Source of the DNA: Nocardia sp. NBC_00403
GTDB lineage: Bacteria; Actinomycetota; Actinomycetes; Mycobacteriales; Mycobacteriaceae
Length of the DNA stretch: 64,000 bases
Assembly: GCF_036046055.1 (NCBI RefSeq)
Contig: NZ_CP107939.1
Span: forward strand, 5,766,001-5,830,000
Reading direction: 5' to 3'
Made by a program: the position numbers and the translations under genes. Below are positions 20,288-28,055 of this stretch, one piece after another (the stretch's first letter is position 1; each line of letters starts with the position of its first letter). The notes beneath the pieces are model-generated. The model was given only the letters and a program-made list of their open reading frames with translations. It did no database searches and was not told where the DNA came from.

Positions 20288-21208
20288 TCAGCGCTGACGT
20301 ACCACGATGATCGGGCACTGCACCGAGTGCAACAGCGCGTTGCTCGTGGAGCCGAGCAGCATCCCGGCGAATCCGCCGCGCCCGTGACTGCCCACGACCA
20401 CCAGCTGCGCACGCTCCGACTCGTCGAGCAGACAGCGAACGGGCCTGTCACGCAAAAGAACCCGTGTCATGGATACATCCGGGTAGCGCTCCGCAAAGCC
20501 GGCGAGGCTTTCGGCCAATACCGCGTCCTCGGACTCGCGGATGGCATCCCAGCTGGAAACGGCAATATCGAGCCTGCTCGTCTGGTCACTCCACGCGTGC
20601 AGGGCCGTCAGCGAAACCTTGCGCCGCGAGGCCTCGTCGAAGGCGAGTTCGAGGGCAGGCATGCTGTTCGCGGTGCCGTCGACCCCGACCAGCACCGGTT
20701 TGACCGACGACAGCACATCGGTCGCCGACGTCGAATGCACCACGGCGACAGGACACTGCGAGTGCCGGGCGACGGCCGTGCTCACCGAGCCGAGGAGCCC
20801 GCGCCGGATCGCACCCCGCCCACGGTTGCCGACGACGACCATCCGGGCTCGGCGCGATCGGTCGATCAGGTACGGGATGATCGGATCGAAGATCAGCTTG
20901 GTTTTGATGTCCAGTGCCTCGCCGCAGGCTGCCCGCGCAACCCGTGTCGCCTCGGTCAGGACGCGTTCTGCGTCTTCGCGCAGCCATTCCGTATCGGCAT
21001 CGGTCAGCACCACCCCAGGACCGTATTCCTTCGGGATGGATACGGAGGTGACGATCAGCAGTTGGCAGTGGTGCAGCCCGGCATCCACCGCTGCCCACAC
21101 CGCCGCGTGACCTGCGGTCGCCGAACCGTCGACGGCGACCACGATCGGCTCCGAGGGTGGCGCAATGCGCTCGGCCACGGTGTCCTCCTCGCTGAATCGG
21201 GATGTCAT
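20288..21208 (-). CDS. Tandem-domain universal stress protein
   Basis: About 306 residues with two UspA domains. Domain 1 has VVAVDGSATAG and GNRGRGAIRRGLLGS. Domain 2 has VLVGVDGTANS and GSHGRGGFAGMLLGSTS. Both nucleotide-binding signatures are intact. Start is uncertain between ATG 21208 and ATG 21247; the frame to 21376 is too long. It lies 255 bp downstream of the nitroreductase gene on the same strand and may be co-transcribed. No good DosR box was found directly upstream. It is the third full usp copy in the island. Confidence 0.9.
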   Translation of the reverse strand: MTSRFSEEDTVAERIAPPSEPIVVAVDGSATAGHAAVWAAVDAGLHHCQLLIVTSVSIPKEYGPGVVLTDADTEWLREDAERVLTEATRVARAACGEALDIKTKLIFDPIIPYLIDRSRRARMVVVGNRGRGAIRRGLLGSVSTAVARHSQCPVAVVHSTSATDVLSSVKPVLVGVDGTANSMPALELAFDEASRRKVSLTALHAWSDQTSRLDIAVSSWDAIRESEDAVLAESLAGFAERYPDVSMTRVLLRDRPVRCLLDESERAQLVVVGSHGRGGFAGMLLGSTSNALLHSVQCPIIVVRQR

Positions 21209-21502
21209 CGGAAGCCATTTCCGATCGAACGATTGATCTGTCGCCATTCCCTGTCCCGACCGGTGTGACAACTGGTGCTCAGCAGTCGGCCCTGCACCAG
21301 ACCAGCGCCGGCGCACCGACCCAGAATCCGACCAGCAGTGCCAGACCTGCACAGGTCCTGTCGACCGTGGCAGCACCAGAACGCAGTCGGGGGTACTGCC
21401 GTCTTGCCGTCACCGCAGCGCCCACCGTGTTCGATTCGATGCTTCGAGCATCCGGTGCGACGCGAACCGACAGCAGAGACCAAGGCCATCCCCTAGCCGG
21501 AA

Positions 21503-22474
21503 TCACAGTGGCTGAACGACATCATCCAGCGGGCGCCGCGGCGTCGCCGGAACCTGGTCTGCGCTTGTTGCCGCCCAACCCATGCGGACAATGACCTGGG
21601 GGTACCCGAAGTCGGCCAGGATCTCGCTGCGGATGCCGGCCCGGATATCGGGCAGCTCGAGCGGTTCGGTCAGAGGGCATGTCGCCAGCCCCCGCGTCGT
21701 CGCGGTCAACAGGACGGCACTGGTGGCCTCACCGGCGCGCAGCCGGGACAGCCGATCGTCGGAGCTGGTGCACAGCAACAACATCCGGGCCGTGTCGTCG
21801 ATGTCGTGGATCACGGCCTCCGGCAGCGTGGGACTCGCGAACACACGCGTCGTCGGATCGTCGGCGACCACCGCGTTGCGAGCCGGAACACCCTCCGCCG
21901 CGGCATGGCGTCCGCTCCAGCGTGCAAGCTCGGCACCATAGGACGAGTCGGCGGCGTGTTCCAGTGCAGCCCGTTCGAAGAATCGCAGTAGAGTCGCGCG
22001 GTCTCGAGCGGAGTCGATGTCACGGACGACCACACCTGTTGCGGCGCTGGCCGCTACCACGGCATCGACATAGGTCGACGGGACCTCCCAGGAGGTGAAC
22101 CGGCGCCGGTCCGTGTGGCGCTGCCCGATGGCCCGCGCCAGTCGTTCCGCCTCGGGGGTCGGGGTCGCCGGATGGAATTCGACAGCCGCCAGATGCTGCG
22201 GATCGGCCGGATTCGGCAGCCGGTGCACTTCGGTTTCCCAGCCCAGTCCGAGCGCGGCTACCTGCAGATGATGTAATGCCGCGCCACAGCTCAGCAGCAG
22301 ATCGCGGCCATCGGGGTCGGCGTGCGGCAGTTGCCGGGTGTCATCGGTATACAGATGCACGGTGGTGTCACCGACCCGCCACCGCCACGGCTGGGTGTTG
22401 TGCACCGATGGTGCACGTACGGCCAGCGCCAGCGCCGCCCGCATAGTGTCCTGGTCGGGGTACGAGTGCGACAT
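21503..22474 (-). CDS. Acg/Rv3131-type nitroreductase-fold protein
   Basis: The 323-residue protein starts with the family hallmark VRAPSVHNTQPWRW. It contains GQRHTDRR, the SAVLLTATTRGLATCPLTE segment, QVIVRMGWA, and ends PATPRRPLDDV. Mtb Acg (Rv2032), Rv3131 and Rv3127 share this layout and are DosR induced. Biochemically Acg proteins bind FMN without clear nitroreductase activity and may sequester flavin; that is family knowledge, not shown here. The ATG at 22474 follows GAAAGAAGAGAG-like purines. The usp gene follows on the same strand. Confidence 0.9.
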   Translation of the reverse strand: MSHSYPDQDTMRAALALAVRAPSVHNTQPWRWRVGDTTVHLYTDDTRQLPHADPDGRDLLLSCGAALHHLQVAALGLGWETEVHRLPNPADPQHLAAVEFHPATPTPEAERLARAIGQRHTDRRRFTSWEVPSTYVDAVVAASAATGVVVRDIDSARDRATLLRFFERAALEHAADSSYGAELARWSGRHAAAEGVPARNAVVADDPTTRVFASPTLPEAVIHDIDDTARMLLLCTSSDDRLSRLRAGEATSAVLLTATTRGLATCPLTEPLELPDIRAGIRSEILADFGYPQVIVRMGWAATSADQVPATPRRPLDDVVQPL

Positions 22475-22502
22475 CGCTCTCTTCTTTCACATTTGTTCGG
22501 TG

Positions 22503-22658
22503 CCAACAGGATTCGTCGATCACGTCGAGCCGGCGGAACATCGTCTTTGCGCCGAGCGATTCGGCCGGCGCGGCTTCGTCGTGTTCGAGCAGATCGGCGA
22601 TGACGACACCGATGTGATCCTTCGCCAGCGTGGTGACCACAGCTGTGCCGATCCCCGT
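22503..22658 (-). pseudogene. Short-chain dehydrogenase N-terminal fragment
   Basis: The reading TGIGTAVVTTLAKD, GVVIADLLEHDEAA and FRRLDVIDESCW is the GxxxGxG dinucleotide loop, the acidic end of strand 2 and the strand-4 LDV of an SDR. Both ends are missing. It is a 50-residue relic upstream of the nitroreductase gene. Confidence 0.6.
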
Positions 22659-23015
22659 GCGCCGACAGTGGCGATCGCGCTTCTACACAGAAACCCGGTC
22701 ACGATTGCTCCCTTTGGCTCGCGGCTCGCTGGTCTGTGTTCAGCATTGCTCGATCGTTCAGCGACGGTGACGGCCGAAGGTCACCGGATCACGGGCCATC
22801 GGACAGTGATCGAGGCCGGGACTGCGGCGTCCTCGTTCTCCACCGCTTGAGGGACCTACGACCCTATTCGTGCCTTCGCCCCGCCAGCAGAGTCGACGAT
22901 CGCCCAGCTGTGCTGCAGTGCCAGATCGACGTAGAACGATTCCGAACCCGCTACCGGCGCCAAGGGCAGCTGCGTCTGCGCGCTGACGGCGCGAATGTCC
23001 GATCGACTGCCGTGG

Positions 23016-23216
23016 TCATCGATCGCCGCCCGCAACCGTTGGGTCACGATCACCGCCGCAGCCACAGATCGACTCACCCGCCTCGTGATCCCGTCTCGGG
23101 GTCCGCCATGCATCTCGGTCCAGCCCTGTCACATCGTCATCGTCATCGTCGGCAGGATCCCCCACTGGCGCAAAAGCATCATCATCATGTGCAACATCCG
23201 GCCCGCATTGCATCAT
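23016..23216 (-). CDS. Small Asp-rich hypothetical protein, divergent from hrp1
   Basis: The possible 66-residue product starts MMQCGPDVAHDDDAF and contains a run of six Asp encoded by a GAT/GAC repeat. I do not recognise it. Support comes from GAGGAG seven bases before the ATG and a strong DosR-like box 67 bp upstream, typical geometry for that regulon. An overlapping frame (22856-23113) is also protein-like, and a frameshift between the two is possible. It may instead be a decayed gene. Confidence 0.35.
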   Translation of the reverse strand: MMQCGPDVAHDDDAFAPVGDPADDDDDDVTGLDRDAWRTPRRDHEAGESICGCGGDRDPTVAGGDR

Positions 23217-23282
23217 CGTCGATCTCCTCGCTGAGGTTCGACGTGTTCTTCACGAGACTGCGCCGGACCGACCGCCTCGACC

Positions 23283-23297
23283 AGGGCCCCAAGTGGC
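23283..23297 (-). promoter_or_regulatory. Candidate DosR box in the hrp1 divergent region
   Basis: On the minus strand GCCACTTGGGGCCCT matches the 15-mer at 13 positions (3 N), joint best in the window. It is 67 bp before the small minus-strand frame and about 147 bp before hrp1. Confidence 0.6.
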
Positions 23298-23443
23298 CAT
23301 ATCAACGACCGAAGTCGTGGTGTCCCTGCGGCCCGGTCAACGGAGAAGATTCCTGCTCTGGGAGGACCTTCGCCTCTGGGCGCACGGTGCGACTCGACGA
23401 ATGATGATCGTGCCAGCGAATGACCACGACATGGAGATTTATC

Positions 23444-23902
23444 ATGACCACAGCGCAGACCATCATGCATCCTGATGTGGCATGCATCGGGGTACGGGAC
23501 ACCATGGACACCGCAGCGCGGCGCATGCGCCAACTGGACGTCGGCGCGTTGCCGATCTGCGACGGCGAAGGCCACCCGGTCGGTATCGTGACCGACCGCG
23601 ACATCATCATCAAGGTCGTCGGTATCGGAGAGAATCCGAAGTCGACGACCGCGGGCGAATTGGCCCAAGGAGATGACCATTTGCACACCGTGGATGTCGG
23701 CGCCGATATCGACGACGCCCTGGCCCTCATGGAACAGCATCAGATCCGGCGACTCCCCGTGACTGAACACGGCAAGCTCGTCGGCATCATCACCGAGGCC
23801 GACCTGGCGCGGCGGCTGCCTGAACAGACCATCGGCGAATTCGTCGAGGCGGTGTGCGCCCAGCACCTGCCGATGTCCGCACGCGAAGCTCCGCACGAGT
23901 AG
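23444..23902 (+). CDS. hrp1: Hypoxic response protein 1-like tandem CBS protein
   Basis: The 152-residue protein has two CBS motifs: VACIGVRDTMDTAARRM...GALPICD...GIVTDRDIIIK, and LHTVDVGADIDDALALM...IRRLPVTE...GIITEADLARRLPE. It aligns along its whole length with Mtb Hrp1 (Rv2626c, 143 residues), a strongly DosR-induced secreted protein that lacks AMP binding. The ATG at 23444 was chosen over 23420 because GGAG precedes it and MTTA matches the family N-terminus. It sits at the edge of the DosR island. Confidence 0.9.
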   Translation: MTTAQTIMHPDVACIGVRDTMDTAARRMRQLDVGALPICDGEGHPVGIVTDRDIIIKVVGIGENPKSTTAGELAQGDDHLHTVDVGADIDDALALMEQHQIRRLPVTEHGKLVGIITEADLARRLPEQTIGEFVEAVCAQHLPMSAREAPHE

Positions 23903-24572
23903 GCGCCGGTCCGAACATTCCGTGCAGCCTGTGCCGCGACCTGCTGTCGACAGCGTGCACACCGCCATGGCTGGCCGAGAACTGCAGCCACCTGGCGGAC
24001 CTGGACGGATTCGCGCGGACGCCAGGGCCGCCTGTGATCGGGCCTAACACCACACGGCAATCCGACCGTTTCAACAGGCTGCCATCCGGCGATCGCACCT
24101 CGCGCCCGGCCGGAGTGTCCTGTCATAGCCACAGACCGCCTCATTCGGATCAGCCAGATCGAATGAGTAGCGGCTTTCCGACGAGAGTGGCCACGATGGC
24201 GATTCCGGCCCGAAGAGGTGTAAGCGAGACGACAGACAACGTGTGGCAAGCAAGATTACGACGTCGGAATTCACCGATCCAGCCAAGCGCAGGAGAATGA
24301 TTCAGGGCGCCACCAGCGGGCCGGCCTGCTAACGAGGTCGACCTGGATCGCCGATGTGTTTCTGTTCTCCGCTGTTGAGGCCGATCACGACGTTGTGCGC
24401 CGTCGATCGGAGAGGCGTCGACGAGCCGGGTCGGAAAGGTATAGATGGTGAGCTCCCGGAATCCGTAGTGCCGCACGGCTGAGCGGACCAAATTATGGAC
24501 CGGACTCATTCTCCGAGGGGTGGGCACTTGGGTTGGCGAGCCGGGTCCGCAACAAGATGCGCCATACCAGGG
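23903..24572. other. 670-bp stretch without a recognisable gene
   Basis: A minus-strand frame at 24150-24527 contains SAVRHYGFRELTIYTFPTRL, which looks protein-like but is unassigned. No start signal or second supporting feature was found. Confidence 0.4.
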
Positions 24573-25481
24573 TCATAGACCGCGAAGCTGCACAAGGACA
24601 TCGAAGGCGACTTCGGCGGTGTCGGTCAGCAGATGGATTTCCGTGGTCGTCGGATCGTGCAGCGCCGAATCCCGCAATGCCAGACCATTACCGAAAATCA
24701 CCACATTGGCGCCGAGGTCCGCCAGCCGTAGCAGCGGGCCGGTCGCCACGCCGCGACCCAACAGCAGGTCCATGCCTTCGCCGACGAAGTAGAACCGCCA
24801 CAGCGGACCGAGGTCACCGTGGTAGACCTGCTCGGTGCGGTCCACGATCACCTGTCCCGCGGTGGCGATGGCGTCGACGATCTTGAAGTAGTCGCGGGCG
24901 TTTTGCGGGGCACTGCATACCGCAGCCACCGAATACGACAGATCGACGGCGAGGTGGGCGTTGTAGCCCGCCATGGCAAGTCGCGCCGCGGAGACATCGC
25001 AGCGTTGCGCCATCTCGAAGTAATTTGCCCACTGCGGTTCGACGACCCCGCCACCGAAGGCGGCATGCACGTTGTCGAGATAACGGCTCAGCAGTTCGAG
25101 GCTGATCGCATGTGCGTAGTCCCGGTCGAGGAACGCGCTCGGATCTCGCTGCAGCGGCATAACCGCGGACTCCTCTACTGCATCAAGCCCCAGCGAGAAC
25201 ACGCCACGCCGATCACCGTGCGCAACCAGGATCCGGGTGATCTCACGATGGCGCCGCACTGCGTTCTCCAACCGCTGAAGAGAATCTCCGGCCAACGTTG
25301 CGATATCGGACGACCGGACGATGGTGTCCAGTTCAGCCGAGGAAAGCGCTGTTCCACAGGCTGCCGCCTCGACCGCGACCGGGCGCGCGGGATGCGCGAC
25401 CGCCGTGGGGGCCGATCCGATGGCCGCCGCGGCGAAGGCCGAGCTGACGAGTCCGAGGACACTCATACGATCAAGAGACAT
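24573..25481 (-). CDS. Secreted DUF5995-like protein
   Basis: About 302 residues. The N-terminus (MSLDRMSVLG and a hydrophobic stretch to AVAHPA) is a signal peptide. The mature part has RRHREITRILVAHGDRRGVF, YNAHLAVDLSYSV and a C-terminal helical half, the pattern I associate with actinobacterial DUF5995 proteins. Function is unknown. The GTG at 25502 would add seven residues before the signal; the ATG at 25481 gives a cleaner signal peptide. Neighbours give no functional link. Confidence 0.6.
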   Translation of the reverse strand: MSLDRMSVLGLVSSAFAAAAIGSAPTAVAHPARPVAVEAAACGTALSSAELDTIVRSSDIATLAGDSLQRLENAVRRHREITRILVAHGDRRGVFSLGLDAVEESAVMPLQRDPSAFLDRDYAHAISLELLSRYLDNVHAAFGGGVVEPQWANYFEMAQRCDVSAARLAMAGYNAHLAVDLSYSVAAVCSAPQNARDYFKIVDAIATAGQVIVDRTEQVYHGDLGPLWRFYFVGEGMDLLLGRGVATGPLLRLADLGANVVIFGNGLALRDSALHDPTTTEIHLLTDTAEVAFDVLVQLRGL

Positions 25482-25665
25482 GAGCCGCAGCTTAAGTGCC
25501 ACCGTGACGGCGGACGGGCAACGCCATTACTGGTCGGCAACCACCGGTTGACTCACCTGTGTCCGACCGGGTGGCGACCCGTCGCGGACGGCGACGAAAG
25601 TGCGGCCCGCCGTCCGGATGACCATGGGAAATTCCCACGTCCCCGCCCCGACGACGTCGGCGCAC

Positions 25666-25925
25666 TACTTGCATGCGGATACGATCCCTACCCGAACGAT
25701 TCCGGCATTGTTGACCAGGACGGTCAGCCCGCCGAATTCTTCGACGGCTGTTCGCACGGCGTGGTCCCAGTTGTCCTGGTCGGTGACGTCGGGATGGACG
25801 ACCGTGCCGCTGTGCCCAATTCGGCCGCCGGCGCGCAACCTTCCGGCCCCGTGCTCGACCAGGGGCTCCTACATGCGCCGCGCCGGTACCTCGTGCTCCG
25901 CCACTGACAAGGGCGACCTTGCCCG
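25666..25925 (-). pseudogene. Short-chain dehydrogenase, frameshifted N-terminal fragment
   Basis: VAGKVALVSGGARGTGAAHV starts a classical SDR, with the dinucleotide loop. A run of four C causes a one-base shift, after which the frame continues as [23 protein letters not shown] and [10 protein letters not shown], including the NNAG motif, and then stops. About 150 C-terminal residues are absent. It begins at the stop of the OYE gene and was probably the third gene of that operon. Confidence 0.8.
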
Positions 25926-27140
25926 CTACTCGCTCGCCCGCACCTCCAGTTGTACGGAGGACGACTCGACGACGGGTTTGTTCAGCCGGTAGCGGCATCT
26001 GGTTCCGGTGTAGATGGTGGGCACGCATTCATTGCAGTGGACGCAGGCGGATCGGGTGGTGGCGTCGGATTGGATGCGCCGCAACAGGTTCGGTTCGCGC
26101 AGCAGGGCCCGGCCCATGGCGACGAAGTCGAAGCCCTCGGCCATGGCACGATTCATGGTGTCGAGATTCGTGATGCCGCCCAACAGGATCAACGGCATGG
26201 ACAGTTCGCGGCGGAACTGGCGGGCCCGCTCCAGGAGGTACGCCTCCTGATACGGATACTCCTTCAAGAAGGAGCGACCCGCCAGACGGAAACCCCAACG
26301 TGCCGGGGGTGGAAGAACTTTTGCGAACTCGCGGCGGGGCGCGTCGCCGTGGAACAGCAGCATCGGGTTCAACAGCGAACTGCCCGCGGTCAGTTCCAGC
26401 GCGTCCAGGGCTCCGTCGTCCTGCAACCAGGACGCCGCCCGGAGCGAATCCGGCACGGTGAGGCCGCCGCGCACACCGTCTTCCATATTCAGTTTGGCAG
26501 TCACCGCGAGGCGGTCCCCCACCGCGTCCCGGACTGCACAAGCTATCTCGCGCGCCAGACGTGCCCGGTTCTCAGCGGAACCGCCGTAGCGGTCGGTGCG
26601 CCGGTTGAGCAGTGGGCTCAGGAACGAACTCGTCAAATAGTTGTGGCCGAAGTGGATTTCGACCGCGTCGAATCCGGACTTTTCGGCCAATCGTGCGGCA
26701 TTCGCGTGCGCGGCGATCAGTTCGCGGATCTCGCTCTCGCCGGGCACCTTCATCGGGCGCATACCGAGCGGGCTGAACATGCGACTCGGCGCGAGGGCGG
26801 GCAATCGGTTGGAGGCCGCGTTGGCCACCGGGCCCGCATGCCCGATCTGCGCACTGGCCGCCGCGCCTTCGGCGTGCACGGCGTCGGTAAGCTTGCGCAG
26901 ACCAGGCACGGCCTCCGGGCGCATCCAGATCTGATGCCGGTCGGTGCGGCCGCCCGGCGCGACGGCGCAGTAGGCGACCGTGGTCATCCCGACCCCGCCG
27001 GCGGCCACCTCACGATGGAAGGCGATCAGCTCGTCGGTCACCAATGCCTCAGGGGTGCAGCCCTCGAAGGTTGCGGCCTTGATCACTTTGTTGCGCAATG
27101 TGACGGGCCCCAATTGAGCCGGTGTGAATACCTCTGTCAA
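25926..27140 (-). CDS. Old yellow enzyme-family NADH:flavin oxidoreductase
   Basis: The 404-residue FMN TIM-barrel protein has VTLRNKVIKAATFEG at the start, QIGHAGPVA, the FDAVEIHFGHNYL segment with the family His, SPLLNRRTDRYGGS and GFDFVAMGRALLREP. It ends with a CVHCNEC cluster followed by TRC, as in OYE members that bind 4Fe-4S, but lacks the C-terminal Rossmann domains of 2,4-dienoyl-CoA reductase. Substrate is unknown; steroid, enone or xenobiotic reduction is typical. It overlaps the upstream tetR by ATGA, so the two are co-transcribed under that repressor. Confidence 0.9.
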   Translation of the reverse strand: MTEVFTPAQLGPVTLRNKVIKAATFEGCTPEALVTDELIAFHREVAAGGVGMTTVAYCAVAPGGRTDRHQIWMRPEAVPGLRKLTDAVHAEGAAASAQIGHAGPVANAASNRLPALAPSRMFSPLGMRPMKVPGESEIRELIAAHANAARLAEKSGFDAVEIHFGHNYLTSSFLSPLLNRRTDRYGGSAENRARLAREIACAVRDAVGDRLAVTAKLNMEDGVRGGLTVPDSLRAASWLQDDGALDALELTAGSSLLNPMLLFHGDAPRREFAKVLPPPARWGFRLAGRSFLKEYPYQEAYLLERARQFRRELSMPLILLGGITNLDTMNRAMAEGFDFVAMGRALLREPNLLRRIQSDATTRSACVHCNECVPTIYTGTRCRYRLNKPVVESSSVQLEVRASE

Positions 27141-27715
27141 TTCTGCTCTCCCGACGGTGCGGTCAATCCGGCCACCACGAAGTCACGCAGCGCGGCCACC
27201 GCTGCTTCCGACATTTCCCGCCCCTCGGTTCCCGCGCCCCCGAACCGCATAATGATCAGGTCGAAGGCCAGCGCCCAGCGGCGACGACTCTCCTGCTCCC
27301 CCACCTCCGGCAACAGCCCGACCCAGGCATCCATCCGGAACCAAGGCTGTCGCCATAACCTCGTATGCCGCCTGAGCACGAACTGCGCCAGCAGACGTAA
27401 ATGCAAGCGCCCCAACGGATCATCGGCCAGTGCGACGAAGGGTTCGAGCACCGCGTCCACCACCTCCGCCACCGAGACGCGCGCGGCCGTCACTGCCGAC
27501 AGTCGCTCGGCCCACAGCGGCCCGAGGCGGTCCTCGAGCAGCGACGCGACGAGTTCATCCTTCGAGCCGAAGTGGTAATGCACCGCGGCCGGATTCGCTC
27601 CTGCCTCCACGCAGATCGCACGCACCGACACCTCGTCGTAGCGCTCGGTCAGCAACAACCGCTCGGCGGCGGCCAGCAGGCGGGCACGCGTGCCCACCGA
27701 AACCTTCTGTGCCAT
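27137..27715 (-). CDS. TetR family transcriptional regulator
   Basis: The 192-residue protein has the TetR HTH at about 10-55 (TRARLLAAAERLLL...SVRAICVEAGANPAAVHYHFGSK), then a ligand-binding helical domain. It overlaps the OYE gene by four bases. A palindrome 31 bp upstream of the start is the likely operator, so it probably represses its own operon and releases on binding an OYE substrate. That ligand link is inference. Confidence 0.92.
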   Translation of the reverse strand: MAQKVSVGTRARLLAAAERLLLTERYDEVSVRAICVEAGANPAAVHYHFGSKDELVASLLEDRLGPLWAERLSAVTAARVSVAEVVDAVLEPFVALADDPLGRLHLRLLAQFVLRRHTRLWRQPWFRMDAWVGLLPEVGEQESRRRWALAFDLIIMRFGGAGTEGREMSEAAVAALRDFVVAGLTAPSGEQN

Positions 27716-27732
27716 GCGCCAAGCGAATCACG

Positions 27733-27762
27733 TTTCAATCATTATTTCAATCATTGATTGAA
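27733..27762. promoter_or_regulatory. TetR operator candidate
   Basis: TTCAATCATTGATTGAA (27746-27762) is a perfect 17-bp odd-centred palindrome. A further copy of its left arm, TTTCAATCATT, lies 12 bp upstream (27733-27743). The AT-rich sequence stands out from the GC-rich surroundings and lies just before the tetR start. Confidence 0.7.
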
Positions 27763-28055
27763 CCACCGCGTGAAGATAGCCTTGCCCGATGCGCACAGGT
27801 ACGGCAGCGGCCCTTGGGTGACCGGCGACCTAGACAGGTTCTCAACTCGTCGATCGACTCCAACCCGCCAGTCAGCAGCATCATTAGAGCTGAACTGAAA
27901 GACTTGACAGGGAACTGTGTTCGTTACCGCACTGCCAGCGCTTTATCCGGACTACGGTTCACGGCCTCTCGAAGTGGGTGGGAGGTGGAGGACCGCAGTA
28001 CCGTTGCAGGCTCGTTTTCTCTGGCCTTTCGAACTGGCTTCGACTGGTGTCGCAA

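Noticed and set aside
25950..27578. 542-codon plus-strand open frame
   Set aside because: Antisense to the OYE and TetR genes with no recognisable domain.
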